Shown here: piece after piece, positions 16,053-23,928 of the stretch
Position numbering within the stretch: position 1 is the first letter of the stretch
Layout: the number at the start of each line of letters is the position of its first letter
From: SIG607 sp036307305
GTDB taxonomy: Bacteria; Bacillota; Clostridia; Oscillospirales; Acutalibacteraceae
DNA: 34,747 nucleotides
Assembly: GCA_036307305.1 (NCBI GenBank)
Contig: JAXJXV010000012.1
Location: 1-34,747 of the forward strand
Direction of reading: 5' to 3'
Made by a program: the position numbers and the translations under genes
Notes under the pieces: model-generated
Databases searched by the model: none
Seen by the model: only the letters and a program-made list of their open reading frames with translations
Told to the model about the DNA's origin: nothing

Positions 16053-16271
16053 ATGTCTAAAGAAGATGTAATAGAACTGGAAGGTACCGTTGTCGAGTCC
16101 ATGCCAAACGCAATGTTTAAAGTAGAAATTCAAGGAGGCCATACTATACTGGCTCATATCTCAGGAAAACTAAGAATGAACTATATTCGTATTCTTCCGG
16201 GAGATAAGGTTACAGTAGAAATGTCCCCATACGACCTGTCTAAAGGACGCATTACTTGGCGTTCTAAATAA
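16053..16271 (+). CDS. infA: Translation initiation factor IF-1
   Basis: The 72-residue OB-fold protein occupies the ribosomal A site during initiation. The sequence SKEDVIELEGTVVESMPNAM, then HISGKLRMNYIRILPGDKV and LSKGRITWR, is unmistakable. It starts two bases after the KOW gene stop and precedes rpmJ. Confidence 0.98.
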   Translation: MSKEDVIELEGTVVESMPNAMFKVEIQGGHTILAHISGKLRMNYIRILPGDKVTVEMSPYDLSKGRITWRSK

Positions 16272-16303
16272 GACGGTCAAAAAAAACTAGGAGGGTAATC
16301 CAA

Positions 16304-16417
16304 ATGAAAGTCAGACCTTCTGTAAAAAAGATTTGCGAAAAATGCAAAATCATCAAGCGCAAGGGTAAAATCATGGTAATCTGTGAGAACCCCAAGCACA
16401 AACAGCGTCAGGGTTAA
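16304..16417 (+). CDS. rpmJ: Ribosomal protein L36, zinc type
   Basis: This is the smallest ribosomal protein, 37 residues. It has the zinc ligands C11, C14, C27 and H32, as in the C+ form. It begins MKVRPSVKKICEKCK and is preceded by a GGAGG site. It lies in the usual infA-rpmJ-rpsM order. Confidence 0.97.
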   Translation: MKVRPSVKKICEKCKIIKRKGKIMVICENPKHKQRQG

Positions 16418-16448
16418 TCCCGCGCTATACAGTGGAGGTGTATTAAAA

Positions 16449-16817
16449 ATGGCTCGTATTGCTGGTGTAGATTTGCCGAACAACAAGCGTGTTGAGATTG
16501 GTCTCACATATATTTTCGGCATCGGACTTACAACATCCAGAGAAATTCTTGCGGCCACCGGAGTTAATCCGGATACCCGTGTCAAAGATTTGACCGAAGA
16601 TGATATTTCCAAGCTGCGTGAGTATATCGACCACAACCTTCAGGTTGAAGGTGACCGTCGCCGTACCGTAGCATTTGACATCAAAAGACTTATTGAAATC
16701 GGAAGTTACAGAGGCCTTCGTCATCGCAAGGGCTTACCGGTAAGAGGACAGCGTTCAAAGACCAATGCCCGTACCCGTAAGGGTCCCAAGAAGACCATCG
16801 CTAACAAGAAGAAATAA
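16449..16817 (+). CDS. rpsM: Ribosomal protein S13
   Basis: Small-subunit head protein that forms intersubunit bridges and contacts the P-site tRNA. From ATG 16449 it has 122 residues starting MARIAGVDLPNNKRVEIGLT; the basic tail RGQRSKTNARTRKGPKK is typical. A GGAGG site decides this start; the open frame to 16383 would overlap rpmJ. Confidence 0.97.
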   Translation: MARIAGVDLPNNKRVEIGLTYIFGIGLTTSREILAATGVNPDTRVKDLTEDDISKLREYIDHNLQVEGDRRRTVAFDIKRLIEIGSYRGLRHRKGLPVRGQRSKTNARTRKGPKKTIANKKK

Positions 16818-16834
16818 GTCAGGAGGAAGATAAT

Positions 16835-17236
16835 ATGGCTACTGCTAAGGCTAAAACGACTTCTACCCGTAGACGTCGTGAAAAGAAAAACATTGAACGT
16901 GGCGCTGCTCATATCCAGTCAACCTTCAACAACACAATAGTAACTATTACCGATACTCAGGGTAATGCTCTTTCTTGGGCATCTGCCGGTGAACTCGGTT
17001 TCAGAGGTTCCAGAAAGTCTACTCCTTTCGCTGCACAGAGTGCTGCTGAAACTGCTGCTAAGGCTGCTATGGAACACGGTCTTAAAATAGTTGAAGTGTA
17101 TGTTAAGGGTCCAGGTGCTGGTCGTGAAGCTGCTATTCGTGCATTACAGTCTGCTGGACTTGAAGTTACAATGATTAAAGACGTAACTCCTATCCCGCAC
17201 AACGGCTGCCGTCCTCCTAAGAGAAGACGCGTATAA
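16835..17236 (+). CDS. rpsK: Ribosomal protein S11
   Basis: Platform protein of the small subunit near the E site. The 133 residues contain GAAHIQSTFNNTIVTITD, GFRGSRKSTPFAAQ and the C-terminal DVTPIPHNGCRPPKRRRV. An AGGAGG site precedes the ATG. Normal length. Confidence 0.98.
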   Translation: MATAKAKTTSTRRRREKKNIERGAAHIQSTFNNTIVTITDTQGNALSWASAGELGFRGSRKSTPFAAQSAAETAAKAAMEHGLKIVEVYVKGPGAGREAAIRALQSAGLEVTMIKDVTPIPHNGCRPPKRRRV

Positions 17237-17260
17237 CCGAATTTAACGGAGGTGTAAAAG

Positions 17261-17887
17261 ATGGCAAGATATACCGGTGCAGTTTGCAGACTTTGTCGCC
17301 GTGAAGGACAGAAATTGTTCCTTAAGGGCGAACGCTGCTATTCTGATAAATGTTCCATTGCTGTAAGAGCTTATGCTCCCGGTCAGCATGGACAGGGACG
17401 TAAGAAATCTTCTGAATACGGTCTTCAGCTTCGTGCTAAGCAGAAGGCTCGTCGTTTCTACGGCGTTCAGGAAGGTCAGTTCCGTCACTATTTTGAAATT
17501 GCTGAGAGAAAACAGGGTGTTACTGGTGAAAACCTCTTAAAGATTCTCGAAAGCCGTCTCGATAACGTTGTATACAGAGTTGGTTTTGCTTCTTCCAGAG
17601 CTGAAGCCAGACAGCTTATCGGACACGGTCACTTTGAGGTTAACGGACATCGTGTTGACATTGCTTCTTATCTCTTAAAGGCTGGCGATGTAATCGCTAT
17701 CTGTGATAAGAGCAAGACTCTTGAAAAGATGAAGGGTGTTGTTGAAGCTAACGCTTCCAGACCTGCTCCTGCTTGGATTGATGTTGATAAGGATAAGTGT
17801 GAAGCTAAAGTTATCGCATTACCTGAGCGTGACCAGATTGATGCTCCTGTTGAGGAACAGCCCATCGTCGAATTCTACTCTAAGTAA
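17261..17887 (+). CDS. rpsD: Ribosomal protein S4, zinc-type N-terminus
   Basis: Primary 16S-binding assembly protein. The 208 residues have cysteines at 9, 12, 26 and 31 at the N-terminus, a likely zinc site, and an S4 RNA-binding domain with LDNVVYRVGFASSRAEARQL and GHFEVNGHRVDIAS. In Bacillus S4 represses its own separate gene; here it lies inside the alpha operon, as in most bacteria. Confidence 0.97.
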   Translation: MARYTGAVCRLCRREGQKLFLKGERCYSDKCSIAVRAYAPGQHGQGRKKSSEYGLQLRAKQKARRFYGVQEGQFRHYFEIAERKQGVTGENLLKILESRLDNVVYRVGFASSRAEARQLIGHGHFEVNGHRVDIASYLLKAGDVIAICDKSKTLEKMKGVVEANASRPAPAWIDVDKDKCEAKVIALPERDQIDAPVEEQPIVEFYSK

Positions 17888-17906
17888 TTTAGTAGTAAGT
17901 TTTACG

Positions 17907-17932
17907 TGGATATATACCCGTATCTATATCCA
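17907..17932 (+). other. Intercistronic hairpin, rpsD-rpoA gap
   Basis: TGGATATA pairs perfectly with TATATCCA around a ten-base loop. It is followed by an A-rich rather than T-rich stretch, so it is not a canonical terminator. It might set the rpoA mRNA level by processing. Confidence 0.5.
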
Positions 17933-17968
17933 TTATTAAAAATCAAATACGGAGAATGGAGCTTTTAA

Positions 17969-18919
17969 ATGATAGAGATTGAAAAGCCCAGAATAGAAAC
18001 ACTTGAATTAACAGCCGACGGTACCTACGGTAAGTTTGTTATGGAGCCTCTTGAGAGAGGTTACGCCACAACACTTGGTAACAGTATGCGCAGAGTTCTG
18101 CTTTCTACTTTACCGGGAGCTGCTGTAACAACCGTTAAAATTGACGGCGTTGTTCATGAATTTTCTACTCTTCCCGGCGTAAAGGAAGAAGTAACTGAAA
18201 TCATACTGAACATTAAAGGTCTTGTGCCTAAGCTTCACGGCGATGCACCTAAGACTGTTTATGTTGAGGCGGAAGGCCCCTGTGTTGTAACAGGTGCTAG
18301 TGTCAAGTGTGATTCTGAGGTCGAGATTTTAAATCCCGAGCTGTACATTGCAACTCTCGGTGAGGGTGCTAAGCTCAATATGGAAATGACCATTGATAAG
18401 GGCAGAGGCTATGTACAGGCAGAACAGAATAAGCCGGCGCAATCAATAATTGGAGTTATTCCTGTTGATTCGATTTTCACACCTGTATTAAAGGTTAATC
18501 CTACTGTTGACAATACCCGTGTTGGTAAGGTTACAGATAAAGGACGTCTTACCTTAGAAGTGTGGACCGACGGCTCCATAAAAGCAAATGAAGCAGTTTC
18601 CTTATCTGCAAAGATTCTTGTTGAACATTTCCAACTCTTCCTTGAGCTTACCGAAGGCGTAAGTGAAACAGAGAGTATTATGGCAGTTAAGGGTGAAAAC
18701 GATAACGATAAGGTACTCAATATGACTATTGAGGAGCTTGACCTTTCTGTTCGTAGCTTCAATTGTCTTAAACGCGCAAGCATTAATACGGTTGAGGACC
18801 TCATCAATAAGTCTGAAGAAGATATGATGAAGGTTAGAAATCTTGGCCGTAAATCACTTGAAGAGGTTATTGCAAAGCTTAATTCCTTTGGTTATAGCCT
18901 TAAGAGTGACGACGAATAA
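17969..18919 (+). CDS. rpoA: RNA polymerase alpha subunit
   Basis: Assembly platform of RNA polymerase. The 316 residues comprise an N-terminal dimerisation domain (about 1-225, with FVMEPLERGYATTLGNSMRR near the start) and a C-terminal domain (about 245-310) holding SVRSFNCLKRASINTVEDL and NLGRKSLEEVIAKL, which contact UP elements and activators. The upstream gap of 81 bases carries a hairpin; rplQ follows in the normal order. Confidence 0.98.
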   Translation: MIEIEKPRIETLELTADGTYGKFVMEPLERGYATTLGNSMRRVLLSTLPGAAVTTVKIDGVVHEFSTLPGVKEEVTEIILNIKGLVPKLHGDAPKTVYVEAEGPCVVTGASVKCDSEVEILNPELYIATLGEGAKLNMEMTIDKGRGYVQAEQNKPAQSIIGVIPVDSIFTPVLKVNPTVDNTRVGKVTDKGRLTLEVWTDGSIKANEAVSLSAKILVEHFQLFLELTEGVSETESIMAVKGENDNDKVLNMTIEELDLSVRSFNCLKRASINTVEDLINKSEEDMMKVRNLGRKSLEEVIAKLNSFGYSLKSDDE

Positions 18920-18938
18920 TTGTAAGGAGTGAATATTC

Positions 18939-19280
18939 ATGCCCGGTACAAGAAAACTCGGCAGAACCAGTGACCAGAGAACTGCAATGCTCAGAGCAAT
19001 GGTAACCTTCTTGCTTGAAAACGGCAAGATTGAAACAACCGTTACCCGCGCTAAAGAAGTTCGTGCAATGGCTGAAAAATATATTACACTCGCTAAGGAT
19101 ACCAGTTTACACAGCAAACGTCAGGCTTATGCTTTCATAACAAAGGACGAGGTTGTAAAGAAGCTTTACAGCGAAATCGCTCCCCGTTATGCTGACAGAA
19201 ACGGCGGTTACTGCCGTATCACCAAGACCGGCCCACGCCGCGGTGATGCTGCTGAAATGGCAATCATTGAGTTAATATAA
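18939..19280 (+). CDS. rplQ: Ribosomal protein L17
   Basis: Large-subunit protein at the tunnel exit and the last gene of the operon. The 113 residues show RKLGRTSDQRTAMLRAMVT, ENGKIETTVTRAKEVR and RNGGYCRITKTGPRRGDAAE. AAGGAG precedes the ATG. A strong terminator follows about 80 bases downstream. Confidence 0.98.
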   Translation: MPGTRKLGRTSDQRTAMLRAMVTFLLENGKIETTVTRAKEVRAMAEKYITLAKDTSLHSKRQAYAFITKDEVVKKLYSEIAPRYADRNGGYCRITKTGPRRGDAAEMAIIELI

Positions 19281-19358
19281 CTTTAAGCTTCTTGACCATC
19301 ACATTGTAAGGCGTAGCGCTTGTCTTTTGATGTGACGGTTAAGACTAACGGTTCTAAA

Positions 19359-19385
19359 AACCCCTCTGTTTAAAACAGAGGGGTT
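19359..19385 (+). terminator. Terminator of the ribosomal protein operon
   Basis: A 12-pair stem (AACCCCTCTGTT/AACAGAGGGGTT) has a three-base loop and is followed by a T-rich tract. A weaker, larger stem with arms at 19299-19304 and 19330-19335 lies upstream in the same 3' UTR. Confidence 0.9.
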
Positions 19386-19422
19386 AATTTTGTATATTTT
19401 TAATTAAGCGTTTTATTTTAAC

Positions 19423-19451
19423 TTTACTTTTTATTCCTGTTATGGTATACT
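19423..19451 (+). promoter_or_regulatory. Promoter of the SulP operon
   Basis: TTTACT (19423-19428), a 17-base spacer and TATACT (19446-19451) lie about 29 bases before the SulP ATG. This gives a short leader with no room for a riboswitch. Confidence 0.65.
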
Positions 19452-19479
19452 CATTCTTGTTGTAAAGGGGAATTAGTAT

Positions 19480-20775
19480 ATGAAAAGCTTTTATCTTAAG
19501 CCTAAAATAGTTGATGCGCTGAAGGGTTATAACGGCGCACAGTTTACAAAAGACCTTGTAGCAGGTCTTATAGTTGCAATAATTGCATTGCCTTTGTCTA
19601 TTGCTTTAGCTCTAGCTTCGGGAGTTGAACCCGCCTGTGGTATATACACTGCTGTTGCGGCAGGTTTTTTTGTGGGACTTTTAGGCGGAAGCAGAGTGCA
19701 GATAGCGGGACCCACCGCCGCCTTTGCTACTATTGTTGCAGGTGTAGTTGCCTCTCAGGGTATGGATGGATTGTTTATAGCAACGGTTATTGCAGGTTTC
19801 ATTCTTATACTTATGGGTGTATTCAAGCTTGGAAGTCTTATAAAATTTATACCAAAAGCAATAACTGTAGGCTTTACTGCAGGTATTGCAGTTACGATAT
19901 TTGTAGGTCAGATTAAAGATTTTTTTGGTATTACCTACGCCGATTCACTAAAACCCATAGAAACTCTTGAAAAAATAGAAGCAAATATCGTCAGCTTTTC
20001 AACGTTTAGTTGGCAGAGTCTTGCTGTGGGAATTATTTGTCTTGCTATACTTATTTTCTATCCTAAGCTTGAAAAAAGAGTGCCGCCATCTCTTATAGCG
20101 GTGCTGGTCGGCGCGTTGCTTGTTGCCTTTATTCCTACTTTAAACGAGGGCGTATATACTATAGGCGACCTGTATACAATTCCTAAGGGTCTGCCCAAAA
20201 CTGATTTTTCTTCCTTTGATTTCAGTATGCAAAAAATTCTTGCAGTCCTTCCAAATGCATTTACTATTGCAATTCTTGCAGGTATCGAGTCCCTTTTATC
20301 CTGTGTGGTCGCTGATGGTATGATTAACGATAAGCATAATTCCAACAGTGAGCTTGTAGCGCAGGGCGTGGCTAATATTGCTTCTGTGCTTTTTGGCGGA
20401 ATTCCCGCTACGGGCGCAATAGCAAGAACGGCTGCTAATATTAAAAACGGAGGCAGAACTCCCGTTTCCGCTATCGTACACGCTGTGGTATTGTTACTTG
20501 TAATTTTGTTTCTGATGCCTTATGCGTCACTTATCCCTATGCCTGTAATTGCGGCAATATTGTTCGTAGTAGCATATAATATGAGTGAATGGCGTCATTT
20601 CGTTGCTATATTTAAAACAAAGCGAAAGGACGATATTTTGATACTTTTGCTGACTTTCGTTCTTACAGTAGTATTTGATTTGGTAGTAGCCATTGTCTGC
20701 GGTATGATAGTTTACGGAATTATTGAGTTGTTAAAGAGAATAATAAAAAAGGGAGATGTTGAAAATCAAAGATAA
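19480..20775 (+). CDS. SulP family anion permease without STAS domain
   Basis: This is an inner-membrane transporter of the SLC26/SulP family, which carries sulfate, bicarbonate or related anions. The 431 residues are mostly about 12 hydrophobic helices; family segments include DLVAGLIVAIIALPLSIALA, the AGPTAAFATIVAG helix and TGAIARTAANIKNGGRTPVS. Typical members have about 550 residues with a cytoplasmic STAS domain; here the protein stops right after the last helix, and the next gene overlaps its end, so the domain is really absent rather than split off. The substrate cannot be told. The paired CHR genes downstream suggest an oxyanion. Confidence 0.9.
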   Translation: MKSFYLKPKIVDALKGYNGAQFTKDLVAGLIVAIIALPLSIALALASGVEPACGIYTAVAAGFFVGLLGGSRVQIAGPTAAFATIVAGVVASQGMDGLFIATVIAGFILILMGVFKLGSLIKFIPKAITVGFTAGIAVTIFVGQIKDFFGITYADSLKPIETLEKIEANIVSFSTFSWQSLAVGIICLAILIFYPKLEKRVPPSLIAVLVGALLVAFIPTLNEGVYTIGDLYTIPKGLPKTDFSSFDFSMQKILAVLPNAFTIAILAGIESLLSCVVADGMINDKHNSNSELVAQGVANIASVLFGGIPATGAIARTAANIKNGGRTPVSAIVHAVVLLLVILFLMPYASLIPMPVIAAILFVVAYNMSEWRHFVAIFKTKRKDDILILLLTFVLTVVFDLVVAIVCGMIVYGIIELLKRIIKKGDVENQR

Positions 20776-21325
20776 ACTTTATAAAGCGTTAATGCTTTTT
20801 GTTACCTTTTTTAAAATCGGAGCATTCACCTTTGGCGGCGGTTATGCTATGATACCTCTTATTCAAAAGGAAATAGCTGAAAATAAAAAATGGGTAACCG
20901 ATGATGATATCCTTGAAATAATTGCTATTGCAGAATCTACACCCGGACCTATTGCTATAAATTCCGCCACCTTTGTGGGATATAGAGTTTGCGGCTTCTG
21001 GGGAAGCTTTTTTGCGACTCTCGGTGTTGTACTACCGTCATTTATGATTATTCTTATTATCTCTGCCGTTCTTAATGAATTTGGTAATTTAAAGGCTGTT
21101 AAATATGCCTTTAACGGAATAAGGGCGGGAGTTCTTGCTTTGCTTTTCAAGGCTCTTTATACAATGTATAAAAAATGTCCAAAGGGCGCAGTGTCTTATA
21201 TAGTTATGGCGTTTTCCTTTTTACTTACGGCATTTCTCGATATACCCGTACTTTACGTGCTTATAGGCTGCGCTGTCTTCGGTCTTGTTTCTTCTGTAAT
21301 TATTGAGAGGAGGAATAAGATATGA
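20756..21325 (+). CDS. Chromate-transporter family protein, single CHR domain (first half)
   Basis: Membrane protein of 189 residues with one CHR domain. The motif FFKIGAFTFGGGYAMIPLIQ is near residues 18-37 and AESTPGPIAINSATFVGY follows near 60-77. Such half-size CHR proteins work as pairs in Firmicutes; the partner starts four bases before this stop. The first 20 bases overlap the SulP gene. A weak GGGAG precedes the ATG; a later start is possible. Chromate export is known for some family members, but the natural substrate is uncertain here. Confidence 0.88.
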   Translation: MLKIKDKLYKALMLFVTFFKIGAFTFGGGYAMIPLIQKEIAENKKWVTDDDILEIIAIAESTPGPIAINSATFVGYRVCGFWGSFFATLGVVLPSFMIILIISAVLNEFGNLKAVKYAFNGIRAGVLALLFKALYTMYKKCPKGAVSYIVMAFSFLLTAFLDIPVLYVLIGCAVFGLVSSVIIERRNKI

Positions 21326-21888
21326 TTTATCTTGAACTGTTTCTGACCTTTCTTAAAATCGGCGCATTTACCTTCGGCGGCGGTTATGCAATGCTTCCTC
21401 TTATTCAACAGGAGGTTACGGCTAAGGGTTGGATGGAGCTTGAACAGCTTGTAAACTTTATAGCCGTAAGCGAATCTACACCGGGACCCTTTGCAATAAA
21501 TATTGCAACCTACGTTGGCAGTCAGGTAGCGCCAATAGGTATTTTAGGCTCAGCCTGTGCAACCTTAGGCGTTGTATTTCCGTCTTTTGTTATAATCCTT
21601 ATAGTTGCAAAAATTTACGACAGATTTAAAAAGAGTAAAAGCGTACAGGGTGTAATGAGCGGACTTAAACCTGCCGTTGTAGGTCTTATAGGAAGTGCAA
21701 TTATTTCTATTGCTCTTACGGTATTTTTACCAAGCGGTTTCTCTCTTGCTGTATTTAAAACAGCTCAGTTTTACGTAAGTCTTGCTATATGCGCCGTAGC
21801 AACGGTTCTTGCTTTTAAAAAGGTACACCCAATTATTATAATTTGCCTGTCAGCTTTAGTAGGAATAGCGACAGGGTATCTAATCTAA
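21322..21888 (+). CDS. Chromate-transporter family protein, single CHR domain (second half)
   Basis: Partner of the preceding gene, 188 residues, overlapping it by the ATGA type junction. It repeats the same signatures, FLKIGAFTFGGGYAMLPLIQ and SESTPGPFAINIATYVG, so the pair arose by duplication and probably forms a heterodimer equal to one full-length ChrA. GAGGAGG upstream is a strong ribosome site. The gene ends inside the shared terminator. Confidence 0.88.
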   Translation: MIYLELFLTFLKIGAFTFGGGYAMLPLIQQEVTAKGWMELEQLVNFIAVSESTPGPFAINIATYVGSQVAPIGILGSACATLGVVFPSFVIILIVAKIYDRFKKSKSVQGVMSGLKPAVVGLIGSAIISIALTVFLPSGFSLAVFKTAQFYVSLAICAVATVLAFKKVHPIIIICLSALVGIATGYLI

Positions 21889-21923
21889 AAAAATACTGTC
21901 ATCATATTGATGACAGTATTTTT
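21889..21923. terminator. Bidirectional terminator between the CHR pair and recG
   Basis: A perfect 16-pair stem joins 21889-21904 and 21908-21923 around a three-base loop, with T-runs on both sides. Two bases of the recG stop codon lie inside the stem, so it can serve both convergent operons. Confidence 0.92.
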
Positions 21924-23928
21924 AATTTTCGCTGTTTTTAAGAAGTTCTTCTATCTGAGCTTTGAGTAGGGGATAACCATTTAAATGCGGGTCACTGCTA
22001 ATAAGTGTATTGGCGCAGATATTTGCTCGTCTTAGTAAATCCAAATCGTTGCTTAAATCGGCTATTTTTAGCTCAGGAAGGCCGTGCTGTCTTCTTCCTA
22101 AGAAATCACCGGGTCCGCGCATTTTAAGGTCTTCTTCTGAAATTTTAAAGCCGTCAGAGGTTTTGCACATGATTTCCAGTCGCTGATTTTTCTTGTTGTC
22201 GGAAATGAAGATACAGGTGGATTTATGCATTCCTCTGCCTATTCTTCCTCTTAGCTGATGAAGCTGACTCATACCGAATCTTTCGGCGTTTTCAATAACC
22301 ATAACTGTTGCATTCGGAACGTCGATGCCAACCTCAACCACAGTAGTGCAAACTAGAAGCTGTATTTCGCCCTTTGAAAAGTTGCTCATCACAGCTTCTT
22401 TTTCTTTGGGTTTCATTTTTCCGTGAAGCAATCCTACTTTATAATCCTTGAATTCTTTATTGCTTATTTCCTGAAAATATTCTTCTGCGCTTTTAAGGGA
22501 GGTTTCATTTTCTTCCACAACAGGACATACTACGTAAGCCTGTCTGCCTTCGTTAATATTTTTCTTTATAAAGTTGAATACTCTTTCACGTAATTCCTGT
22601 GTTACACAGTAGCTGTCGATAGTCTGACGGTTTTTGGGGTACTCGTCAATTATGCTTAAATCAAGGTCGCCGTAGATTATAAGGGCTAAGGTGCGTGGGA
22701 TAGGGGTTGCCGACATAACAAGGCGGTGAGGCTTGTTACCTTTCTCGGAAAGCTTTGCTCTCTGCGCAACACCGAAGCGGTGCTGTTCATCGGTTATAAC
22801 AAGACCTAAATTGTTGAAATCTACACCGTCGCTTATAAGAGCGTGTGTACCGATAGCAATGTTGATTTTGCCGTCCTTTAATAATTGACGGCTTTCTTTT
22901 TTTTGCTTTTGAGTCATTGAGCCTGTAAAAAGACAGCAGTTTATAGGAGTGTCTTTAAAAAACTCATTGAATGTCTTTAGGTGCTGTTCTGCCAGTATTT
23001 CGGTTGGCGCCATTATAGCTGCCTGGTATCCGTTTTTGAAAAGTGTATAGCAAAGGGCGGCGGCAACGGCAGTTTTACCGCTTCCTACGTCACCCTGAAC
23101 AAGTCGGTTCATAGGAAAAGTGGACTGCATATCCTTGATACATTCTTTAGTTACCCTTAATTGAGCGTTTGTAGGACTAAAGGGGAGAAGAGAAAAAAAT
23201 TCTTCTGAATAATCCTTGTTTATTTTTATTCCGCTGTTTTCTTTGTTTTTGCCTTTAAGCATAGAAAAGGCGGTAAACAGCGTAAAAAGCTCTTCAAATA
23301 CAAGACGTTTTTTCGCAGCGTTAAGAGAAACGGGGGAAATGGGAAAATGTATATTGCGTATAGCAAAATCAAGATCGCAAAGACCTTCTTTTTTTCTGAT
23401 TTCCTCAGGAATAGGGTCGGTGCCTACTCCACAGGACAAAGCAAAGCTTACCATAGCCGAAAGCTGTTTAGACGATACCCCGCTTTTAAGAGGATAAACA
23501 GGCTGAATTCTGGCCTCGCTGTCGTAAACAACGGTTGGAGAAGAAATTGTAAGGTCAAAAAGACTGCCTTGCGCCTTTCCTGAAAAAATATAGTAGGTGT
23601 TTTTTTTGAGATAAAATGGGACCTGTTTTTTATGGTACAGAATTATTCTTATGCTACCGCTTGAGTCATTTACGAAAAAGGTGGAACGGGAAATGGCTTG
23701 GCGGTAAAGGGGTTCGGTGGTCACACTGCCTTCAATTTTACCCCGTATATTAACCGTTTGCTCAGGGGAAATTTCGTCTATAGGGGTGATGTGTGTATAA
23801 TCCTTGTAATCTCTTGGATAGTAACGCAAAAGGGCATCGACAGACTCAATGCCAAGCTTAGAAAGTAAGCCGACCTTTGCTTCACCGATACCCTTTACAT
23901 TCAGTAAATCTCTTTTTGTGTTTTCCAT
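21922..23928 (-). CDS. recG: ATP-dependent DNA helicase RecG
   Basis: Branch-migration helicase acting on stalled forks and Holliday junctions. The 668 residues have an N-terminal wedge/OB domain (KGIGEAKVGLLSKLGI, VNIRGKI) and two helicase lobes with GDVGSGKTAVAAAL, DEQHRFGVAQRAKL, SATPIPRTLAL and LRGRIGRG. Length is usual. Its start overlaps the yloV stop (TAATG), so the two are coupled at the end of a five-gene operon. The stop codon sits in the terminator stem. Confidence 0.97.
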   Translation of the reverse strand: MENTKRDLLNVKGIGEAKVGLLSKLGIESVDALLRYYPRDYKDYTHITPIDEISPEQTVNIRGKIEGSVTTEPLYRQAISRSTFFVNDSSGSIRIILYHKKQVPFYLKKNTYYIFSGKAQGSLFDLTISSPTVVYDSEARIQPVYPLKSGVSSKQLSAMVSFALSCGVGTDPIPEEIRKKEGLCDLDFAIRNIHFPISPVSLNAAKKRLVFEELFTLFTAFSMLKGKNKENSGIKINKDYSEEFFSLLPFSPTNAQLRVTKECIKDMQSTFPMNRLVQGDVGSGKTAVAAALCYTLFKNGYQAAIMAPTEILAEQHLKTFNEFFKDTPINCCLFTGSMTQKQKKESRQLLKDGKINIAIGTHALISDGVDFNNLGLVITDEQHRFGVAQRAKLSEKGNKPHRLVMSATPIPRTLALIIYGDLDLSIIDEYPKNRQTIDSYCVTQELRERVFNFIKKNINEGRQAYVVCPVVEENETSLKSAEEYFQEISNKEFKDYKVGLLHGKMKPKEKEAVMSNFSKGEIQLLVCTTVVEVGIDVPNATVMVIENAERFGMSQLHQLRGRIGRGMHKSTCIFISDNKKNQRLEIMCKTSDGFKISEEDLKMRGPGDFLGRRQHGLPELKIADLSNDLDLLRRANICANTLISSDPHLNGYPLLKAQIEELLKNSEN

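Noticed and set aside
19452..19479. A sulfate- or ion-responsive riboswitch before SulP
   Set aside because: The promoter lies only about 29 bases from the start codon, leaving no room for an aptamer.
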